From Pseudomonadota bacterium (GTDB lineage: Bacteria > Pseudomonadota > Gammaproteobacteria > Burkholderiales > Burkholderiaceae): a stretch of DNA of 19,742 bases. The translations under genes were made by a program, and so were the position numbers. The stretch lies in assembly GCA_021778935.1 (NCBI GenBank), contig JAJYBQ010000016.1:1-19742 (forward strand), written 5' to 3'. Below are positions 7,435 through 15,793 of this stretch, piece after piece. Position 1 is the first letter of the stretch, and each line of letters begins with the position of its first letter. The notes beneath the pieces are model-generated. The model saw only the letters and a program-made list of their open reading frames with translations, did not search any database and was not told where the DNA came from.

Positions 7435-10311
7435 ATGTCCGAACCAACCAAAGCGGCGTCGAAAAACGCCTCCAAGTACCCCCTGAACCTGGCGGACACG
7501 CCGTTTCCGATGCGAGGCGACCTGCCCGCGCGCGAGCCCGGCTGGGTCGACGCATGGGAGCGGGAGGACGTCTACCACCAGATCCGCGCGGCACGGCGCG
7601 GCGCCCCCCGCTTCATTCTCCACGACGGCCCGCCCTACGCCAACGCGGCGATCCACCTCGGCCATGTCGTCAACAAGGTGCTCAAGGACATCATCGTCAA
7701 GTCCAAATCGCTCGCGGGCTTCGATGCCGTGTACATCCCCGGCTGGGATTGCCACGGCATGCCGATCGAGATCCACATCGAACGCAAGTTCGGCAAGCAC
7801 CTGCCGCGCACCGAGGTGCAGGAGAAGGCGCGCGCCCACGCTGCAGAGCAGATCACCCTGCAGATGCAAGGCTTCAAGCGGCTCGGCGTGCTCGGCGACT
7901 GGGCGAACCCCTACCGCACGATGAATTTCCAGGCCGAGGCCGACGAGATCCGCACCCTCAAGCGCATGATCGAGCGCGGCTTCGTCTATCGCGGCCTGAA
8001 GCCGGTCAACTGGTGCTTCGACTGCAACTCGGCGCTCGCCGAGGCGGAAGTGGAGTACGCCGACAAGGTTTCTCCCACCGTGGACGTGGCGTTCCCGCTC
8101 GCCGAGGAAGACGCCGCACGCGCCGCGACCCTCTTCGGCCGCGCCGGATTCGACAAGCCCTGTTCGACGGTGATCTGGACCACCACCCCGTGGACGCTGC
8201 CCGCCAACCAGGCGCTCAACGTCCACCCCGACCTCGCCTACGCCCTGGTCGATTGCGGCGACCGCTACCTGATCCTGGCTGAAACCCTGGTCGCACGCTG
8301 CCTGCAACGTTTCGGGCTGCAGGGCAGCGCCGTGGGCTGCGTGCGCGGCGCACAACTCGAGGGAGTCCGCTTCCACCATCCGCTGGCAACGATGCACCCG
8401 GGATATGCGCGCACGGCGCCGGTCTACCCGGCGGAATACGTGGGTGCGGACGACGGCACCGGGATCGTCCACGCTGCGCCCGCCTACGGCGTCGAGGATT
8501 ACCTCTCCTGCCGCCGCCACGGCATGGTCAACGACCGGATCCGCAATCCGGTCCAGGGCGATGGCATCTACGCGCCGGACCTGCCGCTCTTCGGCGGCAT
8601 GGGGATCTGGGATGCCAACGACCGGATCATCGACGCCCTGCGGCAGGCGGGCACGCTGCTGCACGCCGCGCGCGTCCGCCACAGCTACATGCACTGCTGG
8701 CGGCACAAGACGCCGCTGATCTACCGCGCGGCGCCGCAATGGTTCGTACGCATGGACGGCGCAACGGCGGACACCCGCGGCGTGTTCCAGACCGAGACGG
8801 TGGGCGAGACCCTCCGCCAGACCGCCCTGCGTGCCGTCGAGGCGACCGTGTTCTACCCCGCCTGGGGCAAAGCGCGCCTGCACGCGATGATCGCCAACCG
8901 CCCGGACTGGTGCATCTCGCGCCAGCGCCACTGGGGCGTTCCGCTGCCATTCTTCCTGCATCGGGCAACCGGCGAACCGCATCCGCGGACGCTCGAACTG
9001 CTCGACGAAGCCGCCCGACGTGTCGAACAGGGCGGCATCGAAGCCTGGTCGCGCACGCGTATCGAGGAAGTCCTGCCGGCACAAGAAGCGCAGGAATATG
9101 TCAAGGTCGATGACATCCTCGACGTCTGGTTCGACTCCGGGTCGACCCACCGCACGGTGATGCGAGGCTCGCACGCCGAGCAGCTCGGCTATCCGGCGGA
9201 CATGTACCTGGAAGGGTCGGACCAGCACCGCGGCTGGTTCCATTCCTCGCTGCTGATCGGATCGGCGATCGACGGCCGCGCACCGTACAAGGCGCTGCTC
9301 ACGCACGGTTTCACCGTCGACGCGCAAGGCCGCAAGATGAGCAAGAGCCTCGGCAACGGCATCGACCCTACTGCGCTTTCGGCAAAACTGGGGGCGGAGA
9401 TCATCCGTCTCTGGGTTGCATCCACCGACTACTCGGGAGAACTTTCGATCGGCGACGAGATCCTCAAGCGCGTCGTCGAAGCCTATCGGCGGATCCGCAA
9501 CACCCTGCGCTTCCTGCTCGCCAACACGAGCGACTTCGACATCGGGAGTCACGCGGTGGCGGTGGACGATCTCTGCGAAATCGACCGCTACGCCCTCGCG
9601 CGCGCTGCACAGCTCCAGAACGAACTGCGCGGCCATTACGACCGCTACGAGTTTCATCCGGTGGTGGCGAAGTTGCAGACCTACTGCTCGGAAGACCTCG
9701 GCGCCTTCTATCTCGACGTCCTCAAGGACCGCCTCTACACCACCGGTGCCGCCGGGCAGCCGCGGCGCTCGGCGCAGACCGCGCTGTGGCACATCACGGC
9801 AACCCTGCTGCGGCTGATGGCGCCCATCCTGTCCTTCACGGCCGACGAGGCCTACCGGATCTTCGCCCGCGACCCGGCCGCGCCGGTATTCGCGCAACTC
9901 TTCCACGAACCACCGCCGGTGGCCGGCCACGAGGCGCTGCTGGCGCGCTGGGAGGCGATCCGCGCGACCCGCGCCGAGACCCTGAAACGGATCGAGGAGA
10001 TGCGCGCCCAAGGCCATCTCGGATCATCGCTGCAGGCGGAGCTCGCGATCCACGCGCACGGCGAGCGGCACGCGCTGCTCGCTTCGCTGGGCGACGAATT
10101 GCGCTTCGTCACCATCACCAGCCGCGCCGACCTGTTCGAGGCGCCCTCGCCGGCCGAGGAACGCATCGACGTGCACGCCAGCGGCGCCGTCAAGTGCGAG
10201 CGCTGCTGGCACTACCGCGACGACGTCGGCACGGTCGCGGCACACCCCGGCCTGTGCGGGCGCTGCACGGACAACCTGTTCGGTGCCGGCGAAACGCGGC
10301 GGTTCGCATGA
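7435..10311 (+). CDS. ileS: Isoleucyl-tRNA synthetase
   Basis: Class I aminoacyl-tRNA synthetase charging tRNA-Ile, with an editing domain that removes misactivated valine. The 958-residue protein (E. coli 938) has the HIGH motif as HLGH at 74-77, KMSKS at 634-638, and the C-terminal zinc site Cys921, Cys924, Cys941 and Cys944. The editing region carries [14 protein letters not shown], typical of the CP1 domain. The N-terminus ([20 protein letters not shown]) is the bacterial type, as in beta- and gammaproteobacteria. A weak AAGG lies just upstream of the ATG. It follows ribF by 52 bases and its TGA overlaps the lspA ATG (ATGA), so lspA is probably translated by coupling. Nothing is missing or broken. 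Confidence 0.98.
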   Translation: MSEPTKAASKNASKYPLNLADTPFPMRGDLPAREPGWVDAWEREDVYHQIRAARRGAPRFILHDGPPYANAAIHLGHVVNKVLKDIIVKSKSLAGFDAVYIPGWDCHGMPIEIHIERKFGKHLPRTEVQEKARAHAAEQITLQMQGFKRLGVLGDWANPYRTMNFQAEADEIRTLKRMIERGFVYRGLKPVNWCFDCNSALAEAEVEYADKVSPTVDVAFPLAEEDAARAATLFGRAGFDKPCSTVIWTTTPWTLPANQALNVHPDLAYALVDCGDRYLILAETLVARCLQRFGLQGSAVGCVRGAQLEGVRFHHPLATMHPGYARTAPVYPAEYVGADDGTGIVHAAPAYGVEDYLSCRRHGMVNDRIRNPVQGDGIYAPDLPLFGGMGIWDANDRIIDALRQAGTLLHAARVRHSYMHCWRHKTPLIYRAAPQWFVRMDGATADTRGVFQTETVGETLRQTALRAVEATVFYPAWGKARLHAMIANRPDWCISRQRHWGVPLPFFLHRATGEPHPRTLELLDEAARRVEQGGIEAWSRTRIEEVLPAQEAQEYVKVDDILDVWFDSGSTHRTVMRGSHAEQLGYPADMYLEGSDQHRGWFHSSLLIGSAIDGRAPYKALLTHGFTVDAQGRKMSKSLGNGIDPTALSAKLGAEIIRLWVASTDYSGELSIGDEILKRVVEAYRRIRNTLRFLLANTSDFDIGSHAVAVDDLCEIDRYALARAAQLQNELRGHYDRYEFHPVVAKLQTYCSEDLGAFYLDVLKDRLYTTGAAGQPRRSAQTALWHITATLLRLMAPILSFTADEAYRIFARDPAAPVFAQLFHEPPPVAGHEALLARWEAIRATRAETLKRIEEMRAQGHLGSSLQAELAIHAHGERHALLASLGDELRFVTITSRADLFEAPSPAEERIDVHASGAVKCERCWHYRDDVGTVAAHPGLCGRCTDNLFGAGETRRFA

Positions 10312-10847
10312 CCACGGATCTGCATCCCGCTCCGCGCGCCAGCGGTTCACACGGGAGCCACATCCTGGCGTGGCTGGCGGTGGCCGCCGTCATCGCCGCC
10401 GTCGACCAGGTCACCAAGGCGCGCATCCTGGCATCCCTCGCGCCGGGACAAGTCGTCCCGGTCACGTCCTACTTCGACCTCGTGCTGGCCTACAACCCCG
10501 GGGCCGCCTTCTCGCTGCTCGCGGACGCGGGCGGTTGGCAAGGCTCCTTGTTTCTCGCGATCGGCGTGGCAGCGTGCACGGCCATCGTCTGGATGCTGAT
10601 GACCCACTCCGGCCGGACCCGGTTCTCGGCGGCGCTGTCGCTGATCCTGGGCGGTGCGTTGGGAAACATCGTCGACCGGGTTCACTACGGACACGTCATC
10701 GACTTCCTGGAATTCCACTGGAACTGGCTCCGCCCGGTCTTTCCGGGCGGCTACTATCCGGCGTTCAACGTGGCGGACAGCGCGATTTCGGTGGGCGCGG
10801 TGCTGCTGGTCGTGGATGAGTTGCTGCGGATGCGGCATCGCGGCTGA
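10308..10847 (+). CDS. lspA: Lipoprotein signal peptidase (signal peptidase II)
   Basis: Inner-membrane aspartyl protease that cleaves the signal peptide of diacylglyceryl-prolipoproteins. The 179-residue protein has four hydrophobic segments (about 19-37, 79-99, 104-122 and 156-173). The two catalytic aspartates are Asp123 in GNIVDRV and Asp157 in NVADSAI, matching E. coli Asp114 and Asp141. The conserved NPGAAFSL is at 63-70. The start overlaps the ileS stop. It would process the putative lipoproteins found later in this window (15794-16777 and possibly the TolC homologue). Confidence 0.97.
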   Translation: MTTDLHPAPRASGSHGSHILAWLAVAAVIAAVDQVTKARILASLAPGQVVPVTSYFDLVLAYNPGAAFSLLADAGGWQGSLFLAIGVAACTAIVWMLMTHSGRTRFSAALSLILGGALGNIVDRVHYGHVIDFLEFHWNWLRPVFPGGYYPAFNVADSAISVGAVLLVVDELLRMRHRG

Positions 10848-10862
10848 TTGCGAGACAGAGCC

Positions 10863-12125
10863 ATGGCGGAATCGCACACCCCCTCCCCCCCGGCCCCGCT
10901 TGCGCAGGGGGACGCGGCGGGACTGCTCGCCGGACGCCGGATCCTGCTCGGCGTGACCGGCGGCATCGCGGCGTACAAGGCCTGTGAACTCGTCCGCCTG
11001 CTGCGCGCCGAAGGTGCGCGCGTCCAGGCGGTGATGACCCGTTCCGCACGCGAATTCATCGGCCCCGCAAGCTTGCAGGCGCTCACCGGTTCCCCGGTGT
11101 ACGACGATCTCTGGGACCCGCGGGTGGCGGATGGCATGGCCCACATCGCGCTTTCGCGCGACGCCGACGCGATCGTCGTTGCGCCGACGACCGCCGACTT
11201 CCTCGGCAAGATCGCCAACGGCCTGTGCGACGATCTGCTTGCCAGCCTCGTCCTGGCACGGCGGATTACCCAATGTCCGCTGCTGCTCGCCCCGGCGATG
11301 AACGTGGAAATGTGGACGCAACCCGCGGTGCAGCGCAACGTGGCGCAACTGCGCGCCGACGGCGCGCTGCTGCTCGGTCCGGCCAGCGGCGACCAGGCCT
11401 GCGGCGAAACGGGCCTCGGTCGGATGCTCGAGCCCGCCGCCATTCTCGAGGAAATCGTCGCGGCGTTCCAGCCCAGGTTGCTGCAAGGGCGCCGCGTCCT
11501 CGTCACCGCCGGCCCCACCTACGAAGCGATCGATCCGGTGCGCGGCATCACCAACCGGTCCTCGGGCAAGATGGGCTATGCCGTGGCGCGCGCGGCGCGC
11601 GAGGCCGGCGCAGCGGTCACGCTGGTGAGCGGCCCCACGGGACTCACCCCCCCCCACGGCGTGCACCGCATCGACGTGCGGAGCGCCGAAGAAATGCGCC
11701 GCGCCGTCCTCGGCGCCGCCGCCGGCGCCGACGTCGTCGTCGCGGTCGCCGCGGTCGCCGATTGGCGTCCCGAATCCGCCGCGCCGCGCAAACTCAAGAA
11801 AACCGCAGGGTCGCCGCCCGCACTGGCGCTCGTCACCAACCCCGACATCGTCGCCGAAGTCGCCCGGCTTGCCGAACCGCCGCTCTGTGTCGGATTCGCA
11901 GCCGAAACCGAGAACATGATCGAGCATGCCCGCGCCAAGCTGCAGGCCAAGCGCCTGGCGATGGTCATCGCCAACGCCGCGCAGGACGCCATCGGCGCCG
12001 ACGAAAGCGCGCTTACGATCGTCGACGAGACCCGGATCCGCACCCTGCCCCGCGCGCCCAAGCTGGAGCAGGCGCGGCGCATCATCGCCGCGATCGCCGA
12101 ACGACTGGACCCGACCGCAGCGTGA
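10863..12125 (+). CDS. coaBC: Bifunctional phosphopantothenoylcysteine decarboxylase / phosphopantothenate-cysteine ligase
   Basis: Two consecutive steps of coenzyme A synthesis: CoaB joins cysteine to 4'-phosphopantothenate and CoaC decarboxylates the product using FMN. The 420-residue protein has the CoaC residues His94 (GMAHIALS), Asn147 in PAMNVEMW and Cys180 in [13 protein letters not shown]. The CoaB half starts near 207 with [18 protein letters not shown], then NRSSGKMG at 231-238 and AAVADWRP. The ATG at 10863 is chosen over an in-frame TTG at 10848 adjacent to the lspA stop; a GAGACAGAG stretch precedes it. The first 20 residues are proline-rich and not conserved. FMN for CoaC would come from RibF of the same operon. 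A C9 run at 11647-11655 stays in frame. Confidence 0.96.
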   Translation: MAESHTPSPPAPLAQGDAAGLLAGRRILLGVTGGIAAYKACELVRLLRAEGARVQAVMTRSAREFIGPASLQALTGSPVYDDLWDPRVADGMAHIALSRDADAIVVAPTTADFLGKIANGLCDDLLASLVLARRITQCPLLLAPAMNVEMWTQPAVQRNVAQLRADGALLLGPASGDQACGETGLGRMLEPAAILEEIVAAFQPRLLQGRRVLVTAGPTYEAIDPVRGITNRSSGKMGYAVARAAREAGAAVTLVSGPTGLTPPHGVHRIDVRSAEEMRRAVLGAAAGADVVVAVAAVADWRPESAAPRKLKKTAGSPPALALVTNPDIVAEVARLAEPPLCVGFAAETENMIEHARAKLQAKRLAMVIANAAQDAIGADESALTIVDETRIRTLPRAPKLEQARRIIAAIAERLDPTAA

Positions 12126-12177
12126 CCCATCAACCGCAACGCGCCTCCGGATCAATGGCCATGAGACCAAGGCAGCC

Positions 12178-12627
12178 ATGAGCACCCTTGCAATCCGCAT
12201 CCTCGACGACCGCCTGCATGCCACCCCCCCGGCCTACGCGACGCCCGGCTCGGCCGGCATCGACCTGCGCGCCTGCATCCCCGACACGCTCTCCCTCGCT
12301 CCCGGGGAAAGCCGGCTGGTACCGGCGGGACTTGCGATCCACCTCGCGGACCCCGGACTCGCAGCCGTGATCCTGCCGCGCTCGGGCCTGGGGCACCGCC
12401 ACGGCATCGTGCTGGGGAATCTCGTCGGCCTGATCGACTCGGACTACCAGGGGCAGGTCATGGTGTCGCTCTGGAACCGCAGCGCGGAACCGTACCGCAT
12501 CGAACCGATGGAGCGCATCGCGCAACTCGTCGTCATCCCCGTGCAACAGGTGCGGCTCGCGGTCGTCGATGGGTTCGAGGAAAGCGCCCGCGGCGCAGGC
12601 GGGTTCGGCAGCACCGGGAAGGCATAG
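12178..12627 (+). CDS. dut: Deoxyuridine 5'-triphosphate nucleotidohydrolase (dUTPase)
   Basis: Trimeric enzyme hydrolysing dUTP to dUMP and pyrophosphate, which keeps uracil out of DNA and feeds thymidylate synthesis. All five dUTPase motifs are present in the 149-residue product: AGIDLRA at 26-32, PRSGLG at 67-72, GLIDSDYQG at 84-92 with catalytic Asp87, ERIAQL at 112-117, and the C-terminal GGFGSTG at 141-147. Length is typical (about 150). The frame is open far upstream, but the ATG at 12178 has AAGG 6 bases before it and begins the conserved sequence. It lies 52 bases after coaBC, the usual coaBC-dut pairing, and is probably the last gene of the ribF-led operon. Confidence 0.97.
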   Translation: MSTLAIRILDDRLHATPPAYATPGSAGIDLRACIPDTLSLAPGESRLVPAGLAIHLADPGLAAVILPRSGLGHRHGIVLGNLVGLIDSDYQGQVMVSLWNRSAEPYRIEPMERIAQLVVIPVQQVRLAVVDGFEESARGAGGFGSTGKA

Positions 12628-12666
12628 CGCCCCCCGGCTGTCCGGAGGCTCCCGCGCCGGCCGCGA

Positions 12667-13143
12667 TCAGTGCGTCGCGCCCTGGTCCGCAACGCGCGTG
12701 AAGAATTCGACGATGGCTGCTTCTCCCATCCGGCGCGCATCGGCCAGTTCTCCTGCTTGCGTCGCATAGACCAGCCGGTCATTGCCGCTCAGCAGCGCCG
12801 CAGCCGGAATCCCCCGCCGCAGGTCGATGCCATACCGCTGCGCGAACCCGACATTCCGGTCGAACGCGCCGACGTCGACCTGGACGACGACGAAGCGCTT
12901 CTGCAGCCCCGCCGCAGCGGGCCCACGCAAGGCGCGATCCAGTACGCGACAATCCGCGCACCACTCCGCCCCGAATACCACGAGCACATCCTTGTGCTCG
13001 GCATGCGCTTCCACCAAGGCCTGCCGGATTTCGGCCTGCGCATCGGCGTGGGGGTCGTACGACGAGGCCCCCGCCGGGATGGCGCCGAGCAGCAACAGGA
13101 ACCCCAATACGACTCCGGCCCGGAAACCCGACAGGCGTTTCAT
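12667..13143 (-). CDS. Periplasmic thioredoxin-fold protein
   Basis: Probable exported thiol-disulfide protein. The 158-residue product has a signal peptide (basic MKRLSGFR, hydrophobic 10-25, likely cut after AGA at 24-26), then a thioredoxin fold with the redox motif WCADC (Cys62, Cys65) and the cis-proline in GIPAAALL (Pro113). The thioredoxin domain is preceded by a short helix, as in DUF255/TlpA-like and DsbD-gamma-like proteins. GGAGGGAG about 5 bases before the ATG at 13143 fixes the start; an upstream ATG at 13230 has no such site. It is convergent with dut and divergent from the symporter gene. Its partner is unknown; WCADC could serve in cytochrome c or copper-site maturation, but nothing nearby supports either. 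Confidence 0.85.
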   Translation of the reverse strand: MKRLSGFRAGVVLGFLLLLGAIPAGASSYDPHADAQAEIRQALVEAHAEHKDVLVVFGAEWCADCRVLDRALRGPAAAGLQKRFVVVQVDVGAFDRNVGFAQRYGIDLRRGIPAAALLSGNDRLVYATQAGELADARRMGEAAIVEFFTRVADQGATH

Positions 13144-13210
13144 GGCGACTCCCTCCGCAGCGTGCGAACCACCCCCACCTCGCACTATGCCACCGCAGAG
13201 GGCGCCCGGC

Positions 13211-13231
13211 GGTGCGACAAATCGTCGCACC
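13211..13231. promoter_or_regulatory. 21-bp perfect inverted repeat, putative operator
   Basis: GGTGCGAC-N5-GTCGCACC with 8-bp perfect arms lies in the divergent gap between the thioredoxin-like and symporter genes. It ends 15 bases before a possible -10 box (TAGAAT, 13247-13252) of the symporter, so it covers the expected -35 position. It has no T-run, so it is more likely a protein-binding site than a terminator. Confidence 0.55.
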
Positions 13232-13282
13232 CGTCCCCGGCCCGGCTAGAATTCCCCCGCCTCGCCACGGGAATGCTGCGCA

Positions 13283-14779
13283 ATGCTGCTCTGGTTCGTC
13301 ATCGCCTATTGGATCGTATCGGTCGGGATCGGCCTCTATGCCGCCACCCGCGTCCGCAATACGAAGGACTTCGTCGTCGCCGGCCGCCATCTGCCGTTCC
13401 ACATCGTGACCGCCACCGTGTTCGCGACCTGGTTCGGTTCCGAAACCGTGCTGGGCATCCCCGCGACCTTCCTGAAGGAAAACCTGCACGGCGTCATCGC
13501 CGATCCTTTCGGGTCGTCGCTGTGCCTCATCCTCGTCGGGCTGTTCTTCGCCGCGCCGCTCTACCGCATGAACCTGCTGACGATCGGCGACTTCTACAAG
13601 AAGCGCTTCGGGCGCACCGTCGAGGTGATGACCACCCTGGCGATCGTCCTCTCCTACCTCGGCTGGGTCGGCGCCCAGATCAACGCCCTGGGACTGGTCT
13701 TCAACGTGGTATCCCACGGCACGATCACCAAGCTCGCGGGCATGTGGATCGGGTCGGCGACGATCCTCGTCTACACCCTGTTCGGCGGCATGTGGGCGGT
13801 CGCGATCACCGACTTCCTGCAGATGATCATCATCGTGCTGGGCATGCTGTACATCGGCGGATCGGTGAGCCGCCTGGTGGGCGGGGTCGGGACGGTCGTG
13901 GCGCATGCCGCCGCCGCCGGGAAATTCGCGTTCTGGCCGGCGCTCGACCTCAAGGACGTCATCGGCTTCTTCGCAGCGTGGATCACCATGATGCTGGGTT
14001 CGATCCCGCAGCAGGACGTGTTCCAGCGCGTCCAGTCGTCGAAGACCGAGCCGATCGCCGTCTGGGGCTCGGTGACGGGCGGCGCGCTGTATTTCCTGTT
14101 CGCCTTCGTCCCGATGTTTCTCGCGTATTCCGCGACGCTGATCGAGCCGAGGATGGTCTCGGGCCTGATCGACACCGACCCGCAGATGATCCTGCCGCGC
14201 CTCGTGCTCGACAAGGCGCCGCTCATCGCGCAGGTGATGTTCTTCGGCGCCCTGCTCTCCGCGATCAAGAGCTGCGCCTCGGCGACGCTGCTCGCGCCGT
14301 CGGTCACCTTCACCGAAAATGTGCTCAAACCCTGGTTTCCGGAATGGTCCGACCGCCAGCTGCTCTTCGCGATGCGCGCCGTCACCTTGAGCTTCACCGT
14401 CCTGGTGACGCTGTACGCCGTGTTTTCGCATCTGACCATCTTCAAGATGGTCGAGGACGCCTATCAGGTGACGCTGGTCTGTGCCTTCGTTCCGCTCCTC
14501 TGCGGGGTGTACTGGAAGCACGCCACCAACCAGGGTTCGCTGCTGTCGATCTTCCTGGGCCTGTCGGTCTGGCTGGCGATGGAGTTCTTCGGTCCCGACG
14601 ATCCCCTGATTCCCGGCCAACTCGCCGGCCTGCTCGCCAGCGCCATCGGCATGGTCGTCGGCTCGCTCGGACCGCAACGCATCCCGCACCAGGCGATGAC
14701 CCACGAGGAAATCCTCCGCGCCCACGGCAAGCTGAGCGGCCACGCCGCGCAGCTCACGCACCACGTCGCGGCGGAATAG
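13283..14779 (+). CDS. Sodium:solute symporter (SSS family)
   Basis: Inner-membrane transporter of the SSS family (proline, pantothenate and related substrates), driving uptake with sodium. The 498-residue protein is a run of about 13 hydrophobic segments beginning at residue 2 (LLWFVIAYWIVSVGIGLYA). It has the family's early NTKDFVVAGRHLP loop, the TVFATWFGSETVLGIPA helix, GDFYKKRFGRTVEV after the third helix, and SCASATLLAPSVTFTENVLK in the second repeat. The C-terminal 50 residues are soluble and end in a His-rich tail. The substrate cannot be told from sequence. The gene stands alone between a putative operator and the tRNA-Gly promoter. No strong ribosome-binding site is visible before the ATG, though the hydrophobic N-terminus starts at once, so the start is likely right. 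Confidence 0.9.
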   Translation: MLLWFVIAYWIVSVGIGLYAATRVRNTKDFVVAGRHLPFHIVTATVFATWFGSETVLGIPATFLKENLHGVIADPFGSSLCLILVGLFFAAPLYRMNLLTIGDFYKKRFGRTVEVMTTLAIVLSYLGWVGAQINALGLVFNVVSHGTITKLAGMWIGSATILVYTLFGGMWAVAITDFLQMIIIVLGMLYIGGSVSRLVGGVGTVVAHAAAAGKFAFWPALDLKDVIGFFAAWITMMLGSIPQQDVFQRVQSSKTEPIAVWGSVTGGALYFLFAFVPMFLAYSATLIEPRMVSGLIDTDPQMILPRLVLDKAPLIAQVMFFGALLSAIKSCASATLLAPSVTFTENVLKPWFPEWSDRQLLFAMRAVTLSFTVLVTLYAVFSHLTIFKMVEDAYQVTLVCAFVPLLCGVYWKHATNQGSLLSIFLGLSVWLAMEFFGPDDPLIPGQLAGLLASAIGMVVGSLGPQRIPHQAMTHEEILRAHGKLSGHAAQLTHHVAAE

Positions 14780-14860
14780 GGGTTTCCGTGCCCATCCACC
14801 CCTCGCATATCCGCCCGCCGTCCCGTCGGTCGCAGTCGTGGTCGCGCAGTCATGGTCATT

Positions 14861-14888
14861 TTGACATCCGGTTTCTTATCGATATAAT
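14861..14888 (+). promoter_or_regulatory. Sigma70 promoter of tRNA-Gly
   Basis: Perfect TTGACA at 14861-14866 and perfect TATAAT at 14883-14888 with a 16-base spacer, 12 bases before the mature tRNA-Gly 5' end. This is the strongest promoter in the window, as expected for a stable RNA gene. Confidence 0.92.
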
Positions 14889-14900
14889 TGCGCTCCTTTC

Positions 14901-14976
14901 GCGGGAATAGCTCAGTTGGTAGAGCGCAACCTTGCCAAGGTTGAGGTCGCGAGTTCGAGACTCGTTTCCCGCTCCA
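14901..14976 (+). tRNA. tRNA-Gly (GCC)
   Basis: A complete 76-base cloverleaf. The acceptor GCGGGAA pairs with TTCCCGC, then comes discriminator T and encoded CCA. The D-loop has AGCTCAGTTGGTAGAGC, the anticodon arm is AACCT-TGCCAA-GGTT with GCC at 14934-14936, and the T-loop is GTTCGAGAC. It reads the GGC and GGT codons. A strong promoter precedes it and a terminator follows, so it is a single-gene unit. Confidence 0.97.
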
Positions 14977-14988
14977 AATTTCGTTCCC

Positions 14989-15012
14989 AAAAGCCGCATT
15001 GCGGCTTTTGTT
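14989..15012 (+). terminator. Rho-independent terminator after tRNA-Gly
   Basis: AAAAGCCGC (14989-14997), loop ATT, GCGGCTTTT (15001-15009), then GTTT. The 9-bp stem with flanking A and T runs lies 12 bases after the tRNA CCA and should separate tRNA-Gly transcription from tRNA-Cys. Confidence 0.9.
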
Positions 15013-15101
15013 TCGCGGTTCGCATCGCCCCCTGGCGTGCGGATTGCGGGCGGAGTTCCCCGGAGGTCCATTCGGTTCCGGGATCGACGATGCCCGTGCA
15101 T

Positions 15102-15175
15102 GGCGGGGTGGCAGAGTGGTCATGCAGCGGACTGCAAATCCGTGTACGCCGGTTCGATTCCGACCCCCGCCTCCA
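15102..15175 (+). tRNA. tRNA-Cys (GCA)
   Basis: A 74-base cloverleaf: acceptor GGCGGGG with CCCCGCC, discriminator T and encoded CCA at 15173-15175. The D-arm is GGCAGAGTGGTCATGC, the anticodon arm CGGACTGCAAATCCG has GCA at 15134-15136, and the T-loop is GGTTCGATTCC. It reads the TGC and TGT codons. No TATAAT-like element is visible in the 90 bases between the preceding terminator and this gene, so its promoter is not recognised. Its 3' end marks the start of the compositionally different region. Confidence 0.96.
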
Positions 15176-15214
15176 TACAAATCAATACGTTACGCATCGT
15201 TTTCACTAGTGCCG

Positions 15215-15242
15215 TGGGTAATATTTTCGCCAATGGGTAATA
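15215..15242 (+). repeat. Two-copy direct repeat TGGGTAATA
   Basis: TGGGTAATA occurs at 15215-15223 and again at 15234-15242, a 19-base period, 40 bases after the tRNA-Cys end. Short iterated repeats of this spacing occur at transposon ends and recombinase or initiator binding sites. With only two copies the meaning is open. Confidence 0.5.
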
Positions 15243-15356
15243 CTCCGCGCCCGGGTTGTACGTTCGCCACGCCCCGAACGTAATGACGCCGGGTGGTCGG
15301 CTGGCGCTTGCCGGTCTTGCCCTGCTCGATACACAAAGAGCTTTACAAGGAATCCT

Positions 15357-15636
15357 CGCATCGAGTACAACGAGGGCGTGGAATGCGAGAAGACGACGGA
15401 GGCCCGCTCGTACTCGCACGGGATGTTCGAGCGCATGGGAGTCGCCGTGCTCACCCGAGATCAATCCCGACGAGCTCGCCCGGGCGCATGTCAGAGCGCG
15501 CGTTGCCAAGGCAACCACGGTCACCCGCGACGAAATGACGGCCAACGTCCTGCGAACAATGCGACGACTGCAAAATCTCCCCCACGTGGTCGCGTCCTTC
15601 TTCCATACTGCGAGCTGCCGCTACGCAATCCAATGA
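15357..15636 (+). pseudogene. Frame-broken remnant of an unidentified coding sequence
   Basis: Two adjoining frames each look coding over a short stretch and join sensibly. From 15357 the frame reads IEYNEGVECEKTTEARSYSH, then GMFERMGVAVLT to about 15450. The neighbouring frame then continues from about 15452 as EINPDELARAHVRARVAKAT, then TVTRDEMTANVLRTMRRL, and stops at 15634-15636. No start codon with a ribosome-binding site precedes it. This is the pattern of a decayed gene with a frameshift near 15450. The charged, helical SHGMFERMG...LARAHVRARVA character is reminiscent of plasmid or mobilisation proteins, but I do not recognise the family with confidence. Alternatively it is chance coding-like sequence. 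Confidence 0.4.
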
Positions 15637-15640
15637 GGCT

Positions 15641-15662
15641 TTACTAACGACCGGTTTAGTAA
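15641..15662. promoter_or_regulatory. 22-bp inverted repeat, putative operator upstream of the lipoprotein gene
   Basis: TTACTAA (15641-15647), 8 bases CGACCGGT, TTAGTAA (15656-15662): 7-bp perfect arms, AT-rich in a GC-rich genome, 132 bases before the lipoprotein start. Without the extra CG in the left half it would approach the LacI-type operator pattern ACTAAACCGGTTTAGT. No T-run follows, so it is not a terminator. Confidence 0.4.
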
Positions 15663-15793
15663 TCTGAGCACAGGGAGTCTGTCGTCCCATTTGGGGGCGA
15701 GCACAACGGACCGGATTGGGATCCCGAGATGTTCGTCGTAGGTCTCTTGTCCGACCCGGAACCGATGATGAAGGGCACCATAGGGAGGGGACG
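15663..15793 (+). other. Leader region of the lipoprotein gene
   Basis: A 131-base non-coding stretch between the inverted repeat and the lipoprotein start. No clear -10/-35 pair is seen. It ends in a strong Shine-Dalgarno (GGGAGGGG at 15783-15790), which decides the start at 15794. The frame is open from 15716 but its translation there (MGSRDVRRRSLVRPG) is basic and unlike a signal peptide. Confidence 0.45.

Noticed and set aside
7351..10017. 888-codon open frame antisense to ileS
   Set aside because: A shadow of the GC-rich ileS reading frame; no motifs, and ileS is complete with all catalytic signatures.
10347..12224. 625-codon open frame antisense to lspA and coaBC
   Set aside because: GC-rich shadow with Gly/Arg/Asp-rich composition; both sense genes carry full motifs.
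12670..14910. 746-codon plus-strand frame across the thioredoxin-like and symporter genes
   Set aside because: Arg/Pro/His-rich translation typical of an out-of-frame GC-rich shadow; real genes in this span have signal peptide, WCADC and membrane segments.
15120..15545. Minus-strand open frame ending in MEAGVGIEPAYTDLQSAA
   Set aside because: Its C-terminal end is the antisense translation of tRNA-Cys, a well-known spurious annotation; the rest has no coding character or ribosome-binding site.
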